Shown here: positions 48,356-58,291 of the stretch, piece by piece
Layout of the letters: the number at the start of each line of letters is the position of its first letter
Position numbering within the stretch: the stretch's first letter is position 1
NCBI RefSeq assembly: GCF_002135355.1
Contig: NZ_NEGE01000001.1
Coordinates: forward strand, 1 to 64,000
Origin: Acinetobacter sp. ANC 4169
GTDB taxonomy: Bacteria > Pseudomonadota > Gammaproteobacteria > Pseudomonadales > Moraxellaceae
Direction: 5' to 3'
Length of the DNA: 64,000 nucleotides
Program-made: the position numbers and the translations under genes
Notes under the pieces: generated by a model
Database searches by the model: none
Told to the model about the DNA's origin: nothing
The model's input: the letters and a program-made list of their open reading frames with translations, nothing else

Positions 48356-49894
48356 ATGCTGTCTCGTTTGGTTCGACAAATATTACAAGCAACGGTGTAT
48401 GACGTTGCAATCGAAACTCCACTCGAAGCAGCGCCACGAATTAGTGAAAAGCTAAATAATAACATTCGCTTTAAACGCGAAGATTTACAACCTGTCTTTT
48501 CCTTTAAACTACGCGGTGCTTATAACCGTATTAGTCAATTACCGAAATCTCAGTTGGAACGTGGCGTTATTACGGCTTCAGCAGGTAACCATGCACAAGG
48601 CGTGGCGTTATCTGGTAAAAAACTGGGAATTCGCGCGATTATTGTGATGCCGAAAACCACCCCTGACATTAAGGTTCAGGCGGTAAAACGTTTGGGTGGT
48701 GAAGTGGTATTGCACGGCGACTCTTTTGATGTCGCCAACAAATACGCCATTCAACGCGCTCAAGACGAAGGCATGACCTTTATTCCGCCGTATGATGATG
48801 AATTGGTCATGGCCGGTCAAGGGACCATTGCCAATGAAATTTTGCGTCAATGGCGTGATGTGGAGTATGTATTCGTTGCCGTTGGTGGTGGCGGTTTAAT
48901 TGCCGGTGTTGCTGCTTACCTCGGTGATGTTGCACCACACGTAAAAGTTATTCCAGTGGAATATGATGAATCTGCCTGCTTAAAAGCTGCTTTTGAAGCC
49001 AATGAACGGGTGATTTTACCTTCAGTAGGTTTATTTGCCGATGGTACTGCGGTCGCTCAAATTGGAGAAAAACCATTTGATGTGATTCGCCTGCAAAAAT
49101 CCGATAACTCAGGCCCAATTGTTGAGCGTGATGTGGTCTTGGTCAATACAGACGAAATCTGTGCAGCGATTAAAGATACCTATGACGAATGCCGCAGCAT
49201 TGTTGAGCCTTCCGGTGCCATGGCACTTGCCGGTATCAAAAAATATGTCGCTGAACATGGCTTAGAAAATAAAAACATGGTGTCGATTGTTTGCGGTGCC
49301 AACATGAACTTCGACCGTCTACGTTATATTGCTGAACGTACTGAACTGGGTGAACGTAAAGAAGCCATTTTTGCAGTGACCATTCCAGAAGAAAAAGGCT
49401 CATTCCTGAACTTCTGCCGTGCCCTACAAGGTCGTAATATTACCGAATTCAACTACCGTGCCAGCGATGCCAGTGCTGCCCAGGTGTTTGTCGGCATTAG
49501 CCTGAAAGGTGGCGAAAAAGAACGTCATGACATTTATGAAACCTTGAAAGTTCAGTATGACGTAGATGACTTATCTGATGATGAAGTTGCTAAACTGCAT
49601 ATTCGTTATTTGGTCGGTGGTCATGCAGACATTGAAAATGAACGTTTATTCCGTGTGGAATTCCCGGAACGTCCAGGTGCATTACTCACCTTCCTGGAAC
49701 GTCTAGGACCAACACACAACATTACCCTGTTCCACTACCGTAACCACGGCGCTGCGGAAGGTCGTGTTCTGGTTGGCTTAGAAGCGACCGATGCCAAACA
49801 GAATCCGGATGGTTTAATTGAAACATTGGAAAATATTACTTATCCATATGCGGAAATTACCAACAACCTGGGTTATCAGCGCTTCTTAAAGTAA
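48356..49894 (+). CDS. ilvA: Threonine ammonia-lyase, biosynthetic
   Basis: IlvA deaminates threonine to 2-oxobutyrate, the first step of isoleucine synthesis. The 512-residue protein has the PLP lysine in 'FSFKLRGAYNR' near residue 58 and the phosphate-binding glycine loop 'VGGGGLIAG'. Two ACT-like regulatory domains follow (about 330-415 and 425-510), the arrangement of the isoleucine-inhibited biosynthetic enzyme. No leader peptide attenuator was seen upstream. GATGGAAAATTAAC precedes the ATG. Terminated by a hairpin 18 bp downstream. Confidence 0.97.
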   Translation: MLSRLVRQILQATVYDVAIETPLEAAPRISEKLNNNIRFKREDLQPVFSFKLRGAYNRISQLPKSQLERGVITASAGNHAQGVALSGKKLGIRAIIVMPKTTPDIKVQAVKRLGGEVVLHGDSFDVANKYAIQRAQDEGMTFIPPYDDELVMAGQGTIANEILRQWRDVEYVFVAVGGGGLIAGVAAYLGDVAPHVKVIPVEYDESACLKAAFEANERVILPSVGLFADGTAVAQIGEKPFDVIRLQKSDNSGPIVERDVVLVNTDEICAAIKDTYDECRSIVEPSGAMALAGIKKYVAEHGLENKNMVSIVCGANMNFDRLRYIAERTELGERKEAIFAVTIPEEKGSFLNFCRALQGRNITEFNYRASDASAAQVFVGISLKGGEKERHDIYETLKVQYDVDDLSDDEVAKLHIRYLVGGHADIENERLFRVEFPERPGALLTFLERLGPTHNITLFHYRNHGAAEGRVLVGLEATDAKQNPDGLIETLENITYPYAEITNNLGYQRFLK

Positions 49895-49911
49895 GCGATT
49901 TAAAAGACATT

Positions 49912-49940
49912 AAAAAAGAGCCAGCCATTGGCTCTTTTTT
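49912..49940. terminator. Bidirectional terminator
   Basis: AAAAAAGAGCCA/TGGCTCTTTTTT with a 5-nt loop between convergent ilvA and the gene at 49944. Confidence 0.85.
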
Positions 49941-49943
49941 ATT

Positions 49944-50495
49944 TTAGGTCGATCTTAAACAGTCCAGTTTTATATAGTGTTCTATGCAAATCCCTTCATC
50001 CTTAAATTGCTTGGAGAAAGACTTGCAGAACTTATGAATTTTTACATCTTCATCTGGCACTGCCATCCAATAAGCTGTATCTGCATAAATGATTAATAAC
50101 TCATAATTCTGTGACTTTAAAAAATTATAAATTTCTTCAAAAACAATATCAAAAACATGGGCATTGACATTGTAATATTTTCCAATCACCGCTTTATGTG
50201 TTTCATAATGTTTATATAAAGGTGTGGTTCTTTTACGGATTTCTTGCTGCGTTAAACCCATATCAATATTTATATGCTGCAACATTGCACATTGTTCCAA
50301 TCCATTCTCATAAGGATTTTCAGAATCAACTGACATTAAATAGGCATGCTCATGTTGAGCTACCTTTTCAGATACAATCCATGCTAGAAATTGCTGGAAA
50401 TTAGCTCGACATTTCTTCTTCGGAATTTTTCGTTGTTTTAGCAGCGGAAACCATCCCTGCAATATTTTAAAAATCTTTTTATCATCCATTTTCAT
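49944..50495 (-). CDS. Hypothetical protein
   Basis: A 183-residue soluble protein of unknown function. It is helical, with a Lys/Arg-rich start (KQRKIPKKKC), a conserved-looking 'MSVDSENPYENGLEQ' loop and a C-terminal strand/helix part with 'LLIIYADTAYWMAVPDED'. No signal peptide or membrane segment. I see no recognised catalytic motif. Start at 50495 (an ATG two codons later is equally possible), with no clear ribosome-binding site. It is convergent with ilvA and has the shared terminator. Confidence 0.55.
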   Translation of the reverse strand: MKMDDKKIFKILQGWFPLLKQRKIPKKKCRANFQQFLAWIVSEKVAQHEHAYLMSVDSENPYENGLEQCAMLQHINIDMGLTQQEIRKRTTPLYKHYETHKAVIGKYYNVNAHVFDIVFEEIYNFLKSQNYELLIIYADTAYWMAVPDEDVKIHKFCKSFSKQFKDEGICIEHYIKLDCLRST

Positions 50496-50796
50496 TCACT
50501 ATAAAAATAGAATTATAGGAATAAAGGATATACACAGTTTTTGAACGTTTGATGACATCATTTAATCTTTACAACCGTAGCTGATACTCATCACACTGAA
50601 CAAAACAATTCAATAATTTTTAAAATCAGATGTATCGATGTACCGAAATGTGAGTAAACAGTTTTAGAAATAAACCTTTGTTATTAATAATTTTGTAAGC
50701 CTGATAGCTGAATGAATCATAACATTATAAAATCAGCCTATATTGACATCACTTCATGAATCAAAACCACATAAAAATGGATAAGGAATACTTTGC
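50496..50796. other. AT-rich gap upstream of ktrA
   Basis: About 300 bp without a gene. It must hold the promoters of the divergent 49944 gene and of ktrAB, but no -35/-10 pair was convincing. The only repetition noticed is the short pair GATGTATCGATGTACC at 50629-50645. Nothing else recognised. Confidence 0.6.
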
Positions 50797-51447
50797 ATGG
50801 CATTATTTGCAGTCATTGGTTTGGGCAGTTTTGGTTCCACCATTGCAACCCAGCTGGTCAGCTTAAATCATGATGTCATTGGGATCGACAATGACAAAAG
50901 AAATGTCGAAAGCATTTCAGATCAAATCACCCATGCTGTGATTGCCGATGCCACCGATGAACATGTCCTGAAAGAACTCAACATTCAAAACTGTGAAGCC
51001 GTGGTAGTGGCGATTGGTGAGGACATTGAAGCCAGTATTCTATGTGTGTTGCATTTAAAAAACATGGGCATGAACAAGATTTGGGCCAAGGCTAAATCCA
51101 AGGCCCACCATATGATTTTGACCCATCTTGGCGTAAACAAAATCATTCACCCAGAAGAAGACATGGGTACCCGGGTAGCCCAGTCTTTAAGCTACCCCAT
51201 GGTTAGCCGTTATATGGGACTGGAAGACAATCATTTCATTGTCAAAATCGAGATTAAAGCCAGTTTGAAAGGTGAACGCTTCAATCACCTTCTGGGCAAT
51301 ATTCCGGCGATTAAAACCATTCTGCATAAACGCGGCAAGGAAGTTTCTTATAGTATTGATCCAAATTTAATACTGCAAGAAGGTGATATTTTGGTGGTTG
51401 AAGGTGAACTTGAACCTTTACGAAAACTGTCTGCACGGTTTAAATAA
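50797..51447 (+). CDS. ktrA: Potassium uptake regulatory subunit (KtrA/TrkA family)
   Basis: A 216-residue RCK protein: an N-terminal Rossmann NAD-binding domain 'FAVIGLGSFGSTIATQL' with the acidic 'GIDNDKRNVE', and a C-terminal TrkA-C domain ('LILQEGDILVVEGE'). It gates the KtrB-type channel on the membrane's inner face, in response to nucleotides. The single-RCK length matches KtrA, not the double-length TrkA. AAGGAATACTTTGC precedes the ATG. The transporter gene starts 4 bp downstream. Confidence 0.9.
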   Translation: MALFAVIGLGSFGSTIATQLVSLNHDVIGIDNDKRNVESISDQITHAVIADATDEHVLKELNIQNCEAVVVAIGEDIEASILCVLHLKNMGMNKIWAKAKSKAHHMILTHLGVNKIIHPEEDMGTRVAQSLSYPMVSRYMGLEDNHFIVKIEIKASLKGERFNHLLGNIPAIKTILHKRGKEVSYSIDPNLILQEGDILVVEGELEPLRKLSARFK

Positions 51448-51450
51448 ACG

Positions 51451-52791
51451 ATGAATCAAGCACAAAATAACAAACCCCATACTGTCAATTTAAGTCCTCC
51501 CAGTTTGCTTGCCCTGGGATTCTTGAGTTTTATCGTTGCCGGCACCTTATTACTCAAACTCCCTATTTCCCATCATGGAGAATTAAGCTGGATCAATGCC
51601 TTGTTTACAGCAACCTCTGCGGTGACCATTACCGGACTTTCCGTGGTGAATGTCGGAGAAGCCTACACCACCTTCGGTCAAGTGGTGATTATGCTGTTAC
51701 TGCAAAGTGGCGGCTTGGGGTTTATGACTTTTGCCATACTGGCCGCACTAAGCCTGTCTTCCAATATCAAGCTCAAACAACAAATGATGGCTCAGGAAAC
51801 CATTGGTCAAACCAGTCTGGCCAAAGTTTCTTTTACCATTAAAGGCGTGCTGTTATATTCGCTGTTCTTTGAAGCCGTCGGCACCTTTATTCTGACCATT
51901 GCCTGGATGCAGGAATATGATTTTTCCCGTGCCTTTTTTTATGCGGCTTTTTATAGTGTTTCTGCCTTTAATAACGGCGGCTTTTCCCTTTTTCCCAATA
52001 GCCTGATGAGTTTTGCAGACCATTACTTGATTACATTTACCATCAGTATGCTCTACATTATTGGTGGCATTGGCTTTGTGGTACTGATGGATATCAAACG
52101 TGCGCAGCGCTGGAAAGCATTAAGTACCAATAGCAAATTAATCCTCTCTACCATTGCAGGTCTCAACCTGTTTGCCTTTATCGTGATTTGGGCTTTGGAA
52201 GCCAATAATCCGCTGACCCTGTCCAGCATGAGCTTAGGTGATCAGGCCCTGAATGCCTGGTTCCATGCCACTGTGCCACGTTCATCCGGTTTTAACAGTT
52301 TAGATGTAGCCAGCATGACCGATGCCTCTACTCTAGTGACCATGATCCTGATGTTTATTGGCGGTGGTTCTTTAAGTACGGCTGGCGGTATTAAAGTGGG
52401 AACTTTTATTATTATGGTATTAAGTGTGATTACCTTTTTACGGCGCTCGGAAGAATTAAGGGTATTTAATCACTCGGTTTCAAAAACCACATCATTTAAA
52501 GCTTTTGCAGTACTTTCCATCACGGCGATCTTGATATTTTTAGGATTGTTTACGCTTCTTATTTTGGAACCGACCAAGGGCTTTCTGGATTTACTCTTTG
52601 AAGCTGTTTCTGCTGCCTGTACTGTGGGCCTGTCACGCGGGGTAACCGGTGAACTGCAACCGGCCAGTTTGATGGCTCTGATCTTACTGATGTTTGCAGG
52701 TCGTTTAGGCCCGCTGACCTTGGCCTATCTCATTGCAACACCGAAAAAGAGCCGCTTAAAGCATCCTCCGGCAGATATTCAAATTGGTTAA
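51451..52791 (+). CDS. ktrB: Potassium uptake transporter subunit KtrB
   Basis: A 446-residue TrkH/KtrB-type membrane transporter. Selectivity-filter-like sequences recur four times: 'SAVTITGLS', 'AFNNGGFSLF', 'HATVPRSSGFNS' and 'SAACTVGLSRG', each after a pore helix. This is the four-MPM arrangement that conducts K+ (or Na+-coupled K+) through the inner membrane. Length fits KtrB. The start codon lies 4 bp after the KtrA stop, so the two proteins are coproduced and assemble as the KtrAB complex. Confidence 0.92.
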   Translation: MNQAQNNKPHTVNLSPPSLLALGFLSFIVAGTLLLKLPISHHGELSWINALFTATSAVTITGLSVVNVGEAYTTFGQVVIMLLLQSGGLGFMTFAILAALSLSSNIKLKQQMMAQETIGQTSLAKVSFTIKGVLLYSLFFEAVGTFILTIAWMQEYDFSRAFFYAAFYSVSAFNNGGFSLFPNSLMSFADHYLITFTISMLYIIGGIGFVVLMDIKRAQRWKALSTNSKLILSTIAGLNLFAFIVIWALEANNPLTLSSMSLGDQALNAWFHATVPRSSGFNSLDVASMTDASTLVTMILMFIGGGSLSTAGGIKVGTFIIMVLSVITFLRRSEELRVFNHSVSKTTSFKAFAVLSITAILIFLGLFTLLILEPTKGFLDLLFEAVSAACTVGLSRGVTGELQPASLMALILLMFAGRLGPLTLAYLIATPKKSRLKHPPADIQIG

Positions 52792-52811
52792 GTCCTTTAG
52801 GCTAGGGCAAT

Positions 52812-52839
52812 AAAAAACCACCTCATGGGGTGGTTTTTT
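52812..52839. terminator. Bidirectional terminator
   Basis: AAAAAACCACC/GGTGGTTTTTT with a short loop, T-runs on both strands, between convergent ktrB and pldA. Confidence 0.85.
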
Positions 52840-52853
52840 AAATTGAGCATATT

Positions 52854-54008
52854 TTAGAACCAGTTCATCAGCGATACACCTAGACCGACGTAGGTCGCAC
52901 GGTGGTTATAATCAATCAGGCTTTCCCCATAACCGTCAAACAACTGGAAATGTCCACGCAATTTACCGCTAATCGGGAATGCCCAATCAAACTGGGCTGC
53001 ACCATGTGCATCATTACCACCTTTAAGCGAATGACGCAGCATCAGGGAAAATTCATGATCATTCTTGCGGTAGAAAGCAGTTAAATCACCACGACCGATG
53101 TAATTTTTAATATCCGGGTTGTTGTCATCTTTGGCATTTTCTTCAATGCGATACCAAGGACGTAACATCAGCGCAAAGTTGTCGCGTTCTAGACCGACAT
53201 TAAAGATAATACGGTTCCAGCTACGCGATAATGGATCTGCACGACCATTGGACTGATGGTTAAAGGTCACCCCAAGCAAACGTGCGTTTAAGCCCAAAAT
53301 TTCATAATTGGTCCGAAAAACCAGACTGGCCTCAGGTTCATAGTTGGTTTCACGGAAAGGTCGTGAGGTATCAGCATTATAAACCTGCCAACGTGATGAC
53401 TGGGTATAACCCAACCAGATATCACCATTATCACCAAACAGGTTTTCAACAGCTTTGGTTTTTAACGACAACTGGAATTTTGCTTCCATTGATTTCAGGT
53501 TTTGGTCGTCACCCACCTGTACCGTGTTATTTTCATTCGGACTGGAAGGTCGTTCGTTTTTATCTGAGGTCCAGAATCCCGGAAGTAAATAAACCGGCTG
53601 ATGGGCACGAATGTTCCAGGTTCCGAGCTTGCTTTCAGGCGCTAGTTCCCAACGCTTGTCTAGCAAAGAGGTATTGGGATCAATTTTGGGTCCCTCAACC
53701 GCAAATACATTACTCACACCATGACTGATTTTTTCTTTAATCGTTTCCGGTTCAGTCGGTGCAGGTGCAATTTGATTGGCTGCCTGACGTTCAGACACCA
53801 GCTGAGGCTTCTCTGTTTCAGGCACCTTGAACAACGTGTCATAACAAGCCAGACGATCCGCATTCGATTCCAATGCGACACAGGCTTCGGGACTTGCAGG
53901 TGCAATTAAAGAGTCAGGATTTTTCGCATTTATATTCGTCACATACAATGCACCGAGCATCATCATGCTCAGTTGCAAAGTTGTGCATTGCAGCGTTTTG
54001 AACGCCAT
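52854..54008 (-). CDS. pldA: Outer membrane phospholipase A
   Basis: OMPLA is a calcium-dependent outer-membrane phospholipase A1/A2, active when phospholipid reaches the outer leaflet. The 384-residue protein has a signal peptide, an extended N-terminal soluble part of about 100 residues ('NPDSLIAPASPEACVALESNADRLACYDTLF') with two cysteines, then a 12-strand barrel. The catalytic His and Ser are in 'TFNHQSNGRADPLSRSWNRI' (H-x-S), with the supporting Asn following in SWNR. It ends in F, as barrels do. Calcium ligands were not mapped. GAGGTAAAAACCT precedes the ATG. Confidence 0.93.
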   Translation of the reverse strand: MAFKTLQCTTLQLSMMMLGALYVTNINAKNPDSLIAPASPEACVALESNADRLACYDTLFKVPETEKPQLVSERQAANQIAPAPTEPETIKEKISHGVSNVFAVEGPKIDPNTSLLDKRWELAPESKLGTWNIRAHQPVYLLPGFWTSDKNERPSSPNENNTVQVGDDQNLKSMEAKFQLSLKTKAVENLFGDNGDIWLGYTQSSRWQVYNADTSRPFRETNYEPEASLVFRTNYEILGLNARLLGVTFNHQSNGRADPLSRSWNRIIFNVGLERDNFALMLRPWYRIEENAKDDNNPDIKNYIGRGDLTAFYRKNDHEFSLMLRHSLKGGNDAHGAAQFDWAFPISGKLRGHFQLFDGYGESLIDYNHRATYVGLGVSLMNWF

Positions 54009-54230
54009 AGGTTTTTACCTCAAATGAAGGGCTGTTGACACTTTGTCTATGTTTACGACTATAGCTATTTTTTTACTGATATAAGGCACCAAGCAGAATA
54101 TTTAGTCATGCTAAACAGCTGCATTGTAACGAAATAAAAGTAAAAAGATGCTCGTCCCTTGCGCTAAAAACAAAGCCATGTCCTGTTTTTAGCGCAAGTC
54201 ATTTGATGAAATATCAACAGCCCCTATCTT

Positions 54231-57170
54231 TTAGTTCACTTGTTGAATATTGAAGCCAAGTTCAATCAAGGCATCGCGCTTCGCTACTGGTGCAACCACA
54301 GCTTTTACCGGTGTTTGCTGAACCAGATATTGTTCTGCTACTCGTTTCAAATCATCCAGTGTCACCGCAAGTAAACGCGTACGTAATTGCTTACGAACAG
54401 CCGGTGTACGCGCATGCAGTAATGCATAGCAAGCACTAATCGCCTCTCCTGCTGGAGAGCCCGGTTTATCCATGCTTGCAACCAATCCCAAGATGGCTTC
54501 TTCAAGTTGATGCGGTTTGTGTTCGCTGTTCAACAACCACTGGATACTGGCTTCAAAATCTTTAAAGGTTTCTGCCAGACGCGGATCGCGATAGCTATAG
54601 AAACGGAATGAACATGCATTGCCGTCATAACTAGCCCCACCACCGTAAGCGCCACCTTTTTCACGAATCGCACTGTGCAGGAAGCCATTGCGTAAATAAG
54701 CCGCCAAGACCATGAGCGGAGCAGCATCGGGATGAGTCACTTCTACCGCAGGATATGCAGCTGCACAGAATTGAACATTGGCTTGAATTAACCAGGCTTC
54801 GTCATGATTGCTATTTTCTGTGACAACTGGCGCTAATTCTACAGGGGTTTGATCAACCGCAAGCTTGTCCCAAACCTCTTGCACTTCTTCAATTAAACGA
54901 TCTGAATGATGTTCTTCACAGACCAGCAAGAACTGTTTCGGTGCCTGTAAAAGCAGACGATGAATGGATTTTAGCTCTGCAATCAAAGCATCATAAGCAG
55001 CTTGATCTTTTTCAATTTTATTGACCAAGTCACCTAACCAGTTCAGTGCCCCCAAACCGGTATTGTGATAATCACGTTGCGCCAAGGCACTATGATTACG
55101 CCCTGCAATTTGCATGGCATAGCTATGACCTGAACCCGAAATACGTGAATTCCAACGTGTCTTACGTTGTTGCAGCAACTCAATTATGCGGTCTTTTTCA
55201 TCAAAACGCAGTTGTTCAAATGCCAGTTTCAACAAACGGATGGCTTCAAAATTATTCACCAGCGACTTGGTGGTCAAAGTAAGCCAGGCGCTAATTTTAT
55301 GTTTATCATCAATTTTTGAACGCAGTGATGCTCCCATCCCCACGCCACCGCTCACTGCCGTTTGCAGCTGTTGCAGTTCAAGATAACCGTACTCACCTGC
55401 ACCCACTTCACCTAACAGGATAGACAGCAGGTTAAAATATGGCGATTGCACCACCTGGTCTGGAATCTTGATGGTCACTTGCTGATAGTAAAGACCATTG
55501 GTTCCGGCATGATACAAGTTCAGCGGTGTATCCAGATTATTGCTGATAATTTCACGCAGTTGACCTTGGACGATATGCAAATCTGCCGGTACATCTTCCA
55601 ATCCCACTTTAGGTAACAGGTTCAAATCATCCGGCGTATCCTGACGGACTTTGAGCGCTTCAGTTTGCTGAACAATTGCAGCTTTCTGTTCATCGGTCAG
55701 CTGGGCACCAATCGCTGCCAAACGTGCTTTTTCCGCTTCGGCTTCCTTGGCAGATTTGGTTGCATCCGGTACTAAAGTCATTTGTACACGGTGCGGATTG
55801 TCCAGCAGATATTGTTTAATCAGGTTCGACAACCACATTGGGTCTTTGAGCTCTTCTTTGACTTGCTCAATGGCACGATCGACATCCCAGACATGCACCG
55901 GATCACTATGATGAATTGCACTGCTCAAACCATTCAGAATCAGGCTTAAGCCATAGGGCATGCCATCGCCATTGATTTCACGCTGATGCAATTCAATCTG
56001 ATGCAAAATAGCATCAACCATTTCAGCATCTACGGGTTTAGAGGCCACATCTTCAAGAATCTTGAATACACCTTCTTTAAATTCTTGGGCATATTCAGGA
56101 TTTGAACCCTGTACACCACAATAGAAAGTCATTTCAAAGTTGGAGTCGTCCACACCCATAATTGGGCCGGTCGATTGAGCATAATCACAGGTTTCCAGAT
56201 AATGACGTAAAGGCGAAGCTGAATCTTCCAATAAAACGCCTTCTACCAGACGCATACCCAGACGCAATTTGATATCACTGGCCTGTGGCAACAACCATGA
56301 AATTACGTGATAGGTTTTATCCTTCAGGTCTTCCGCATCTACCGCATAAGTTTCAGTGACTTCAATTGGTGCAGTCAAACGTGTTTCAGGCGTTGAATGC
56401 AGGGTTTGGCCTTTTTCAAACTTAGCCAAGGCTAAAGTTTCAAATTGTTCCTGCAAATGATAGGCAGATTCATTACCAAAGGTCATAAATACCGCATTAC
56501 TTGGATGGTAATGTGATTTATAGAAATTAACTAACTCTGAGTAAGTTAGGTCCGGAATATCCTTAGGATCGCCACCTGAATTGTAATGATAAGTGGTGTG
56601 CGGGAATAAATGATGTGCCAATTGGTGATACAGCTGATCTGAAGGTGAACTCATGGCGCCTTTCATTTCATTAAACACCACGCCTTTATAGACCGGCTGA
56701 CCATCTTCCAGCTCAATGCGAATCCCTTCCTGGGCAAAATCCAGTTCATTTAAATTCGCGGCAAAAGCAGCATCTAAATACACTTCCAGTAAATTTTGAA
56801 AGTCTTTTTTATTTTGAGTCGCAAAAGGATAAGCTGTCCAGTCCGCCGAGGTAAACGCATTCATAAACGTGTTCAATGAACGACGAATCATCAGGAAAAA
56901 CGGATCACGAACAGGAAATTTTTCCGAACCGCAGAGCGCAGTATGTTCTAAAATGTGAGCCTCGCCCTTCGAATCCATCGGCTGGGTACGAAACGCAACC
57001 AGAAAGACATTTTCATCCAGATCACTGGCCAGATGATAATGTATGGCGCCAGTGACTTTATGCTGATATTCAAACACCCGAATATCTAAGGCTTCAACAT
57101 GGTGTTGACGTATCAGCTGAAACGCAGGATGAACAGTTTGAGAAATGGTTTCAGTGACATCTACAGTCAT
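54231..57170 (-). CDS. M16C (presequence protease-like) zinc metalloprotease
   Basis: A 979-residue insulinase-family protease made of two fused M16 halves. The zinc motif H72-I-L-E75-H76 is in 'HILEHTALCGSEKFP', and a second, inactive half follows after about residue 530 with a hinge. The sequence resembles the PreP/CYM1 (M16C) type, which degrades peptides such as targeting presequences. No signal peptide is seen, so it is cytosolic. ATG at 57170 with CGGAGATCAC before it. The upstream region carries the 15-bp AAGCATTTTAGTCAA element at 57258. 54009-54230, downstream, is empty. Confidence 0.93.
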   Translation of the reverse strand: MTVDVTETISQTVHPAFQLIRQHHVEALDIRVFEYQHKVTGAIHYHLASDLDENVFLVAFRTQPMDSKGEAHILEHTALCGSEKFPVRDPFFLMIRRSLNTFMNAFTSADWTAYPFATQNKKDFQNLLEVYLDAAFAANLNELDFAQEGIRIELEDGQPVYKGVVFNEMKGAMSSPSDQLYHQLAHHLFPHTTYHYNSGGDPKDIPDLTYSELVNFYKSHYHPSNAVFMTFGNESAYHLQEQFETLALAKFEKGQTLHSTPETRLTAPIEVTETYAVDAEDLKDKTYHVISWLLPQASDIKLRLGMRLVEGVLLEDSASPLRHYLETCDYAQSTGPIMGVDDSNFEMTFYCGVQGSNPEYAQEFKEGVFKILEDVASKPVDAEMVDAILHQIELHQREINGDGMPYGLSLILNGLSSAIHHSDPVHVWDVDRAIEQVKEELKDPMWLSNLIKQYLLDNPHRVQMTLVPDATKSAKEAEAEKARLAAIGAQLTDEQKAAIVQQTEALKVRQDTPDDLNLLPKVGLEDVPADLHIVQGQLREIISNNLDTPLNLYHAGTNGLYYQQVTIKIPDQVVQSPYFNLLSILLGEVGAGEYGYLELQQLQTAVSGGVGMGASLRSKIDDKHKISAWLTLTTKSLVNNFEAIRLLKLAFEQLRFDEKDRIIELLQQRKTRWNSRISGSGHSYAMQIAGRNHSALAQRDYHNTGLGALNWLGDLVNKIEKDQAAYDALIAELKSIHRLLLQAPKQFLLVCEEHHSDRLIEEVQEVWDKLAVDQTPVELAPVVTENSNHDEAWLIQANVQFCAAAYPAVEVTHPDAAPLMVLAAYLRNGFLHSAIREKGGAYGGGASYDGNACSFRFYSYRDPRLAETFKDFEASIQWLLNSEHKPHQLEEAILGLVASMDKPGSPAGEAISACYALLHARTPAVRKQLRTRLLAVTLDDLKRVAEQYLVQQTPVKAVVAPVAKRDALIELGFNIQQVN

Positions 57171-57257
57171 GTGATCTCCGACATTTACATATTTATAAGA
57201 TGGTTTTGATTATACCTGAATATTGCGCTATTTGGATTCACAGCTTTACGAAATTCC

Positions 57258-57272
57258 AAGCATTTTAGTCAA
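57258..57272 (+). repeat. AAGCATTTTAGTCAA element, second copy
   Basis: Fifteen bases identical to 21955-21969 in the cyd upstream region. Here the element lies 88 bp upstream of the M16C protease start codon (on the minus strand). Both copies are in 5' regions, which suggests a shared regulatory site; two copies alone do not prove it. Confidence 0.45.
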
Positions 57273-57316
57273 GTTTATGCTGGCGCTTTTTTGAAAAAAG
57301 GCTCTATTTACACAAC

Positions 57317-57344
57317 AAAAAATAGCCACGAATGGCTATTTTTT
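57317..57344. terminator. Terminator of the repeat membrane protein gene
   Basis: AAAAAATAGCCA/TGGCTATTTTTT with a CGAA loop. Positioned to end the leftward gene at 57376, with T-runs on both strands. Confidence 0.85.
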
Positions 57345-57375
57345 ATATCTCACCGGAGCTGGCTATATCTTATGG

Positions 57376-58143
57376 CTATATTTTTAAGTCCATTTTGGCA
57401 GCAGATTGATGGCTAAAGCGAATACACAACAATATTGCAATCAATATCACCCCCGAAGCGGCAAAGCGGCTTAAATCCAGACCACCCGAGGCAATCGGTT
57501 TATCCAGAAAATCACCCACTACTGCACCCAAGGGACGAGTGAGTACAAAGGCACTCCAGAATAAGAATGTTCGTGAAATTGAGCTAAATAAGTACAGCAA
57601 TAGAATCACTAAGATGAGTGTGACAAAAACTGCAATACCGCCACTATAACCCAAGCCCATGCTATCTGCCGACCAGTCGCCTAAAGCCGTACCCAAGGTT
57701 TGGGAAAATGTAATGGTGAGCCAATAGAAAATTTCTGCACGTGGATAATTCACCGTATGGGGTGAAATACTTCCTTCTACCTTATACCAGGTAAATAAAG
57801 ACAGACACACCAGAGCCAGTAATATACTCGTGCCACCCGCATAGCCGATACCCAAGGAGCGATCGACAAAATCTGCCAGGGTTGTGCCCACGGTGGTACT
57901 GGCAATAATCGTGAACCAATACAAATACGGATGATAAGCCTTTGCCCGTATTTGAAAAAATAACAATAGAATAAATAACGCGGCAAAAATACAGGTACTG
58001 AGCAAATACCCCAGATTCAGCGACATAGACAGCGCATCTCCGCCTGTTTCACCGAAAGTTGTGGCAAAAATCTTGGTTAGCCAGAATAGCGCCGTTATTG
58101 CAGGAACTTTTATCAGATGTTGTTGTAATTCAAGCTGTGTCAT
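57376..58143 (-). CDS. COG4705-like membrane protein with four internal repeats
   Basis: A 255-residue inner-membrane protein of about eight TM segments arranged as four copies of a motif of the form T-x-G-T-x-x-[AG]-D-x-x-D-x-x-x-G-x-G-Y, at about residues 21-46, 75-104, 140-169 and 195-223. Copies 2 and 3 share about two-thirds of their residues. The layout fits the uncharacterised COG4705 membrane-anchored family. Conserved acidic residues within TM segments suggest an ion- or proton-linked transporter, but no substrate is known. Isolated gene, ATG at 58143, strong terminator after it. Confidence 0.78.
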   Translation of the reverse strand: MTQLELQQHLIKVPAITALFWLTKIFATTFGETGGDALSMSLNLGYLLSTCIFAALFILLLFFQIRAKAYHPYLYWFTIIASTTVGTTLADFVDRSLGIGYAGGTSILLALVCLSLFTWYKVEGSISPHTVNYPRAEIFYWLTITFSQTLGTALGDWSADSMGLGYSGGIAVFVTLILVILLLYLFSSISRTFLFWSAFVLTRPLGAVVGDFLDKPIASGGLDLSRFAASGVILIAILLCIRFSHQSAAKMDLKI

Positions 58144-58237
58144 GAGGAACTGATGATCTAATGGTCATTTCATCATCATTCCCTGTAAGACTTAACTGAA
58201 AATTAAAACTCAAGCTTATTTTGTCGGACTGTGAATA

Positions 58238-58272
58238 AAAAAAAGTACCATCAACGTGCTGATGGTACTTTT
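58238..58272 (-). terminator. Terminator of the GNAT gene
   Basis: AAAGTACCATCA/TGATGGTACTTT stem of 12 bp with a 6-nt loop, followed on the minus strand by TTTTTTTAT. 20 bp after the stop at 58292. Confidence 0.85.
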
Positions 58273-58291
58273 GTTGGCTCAAATGCTGTCA

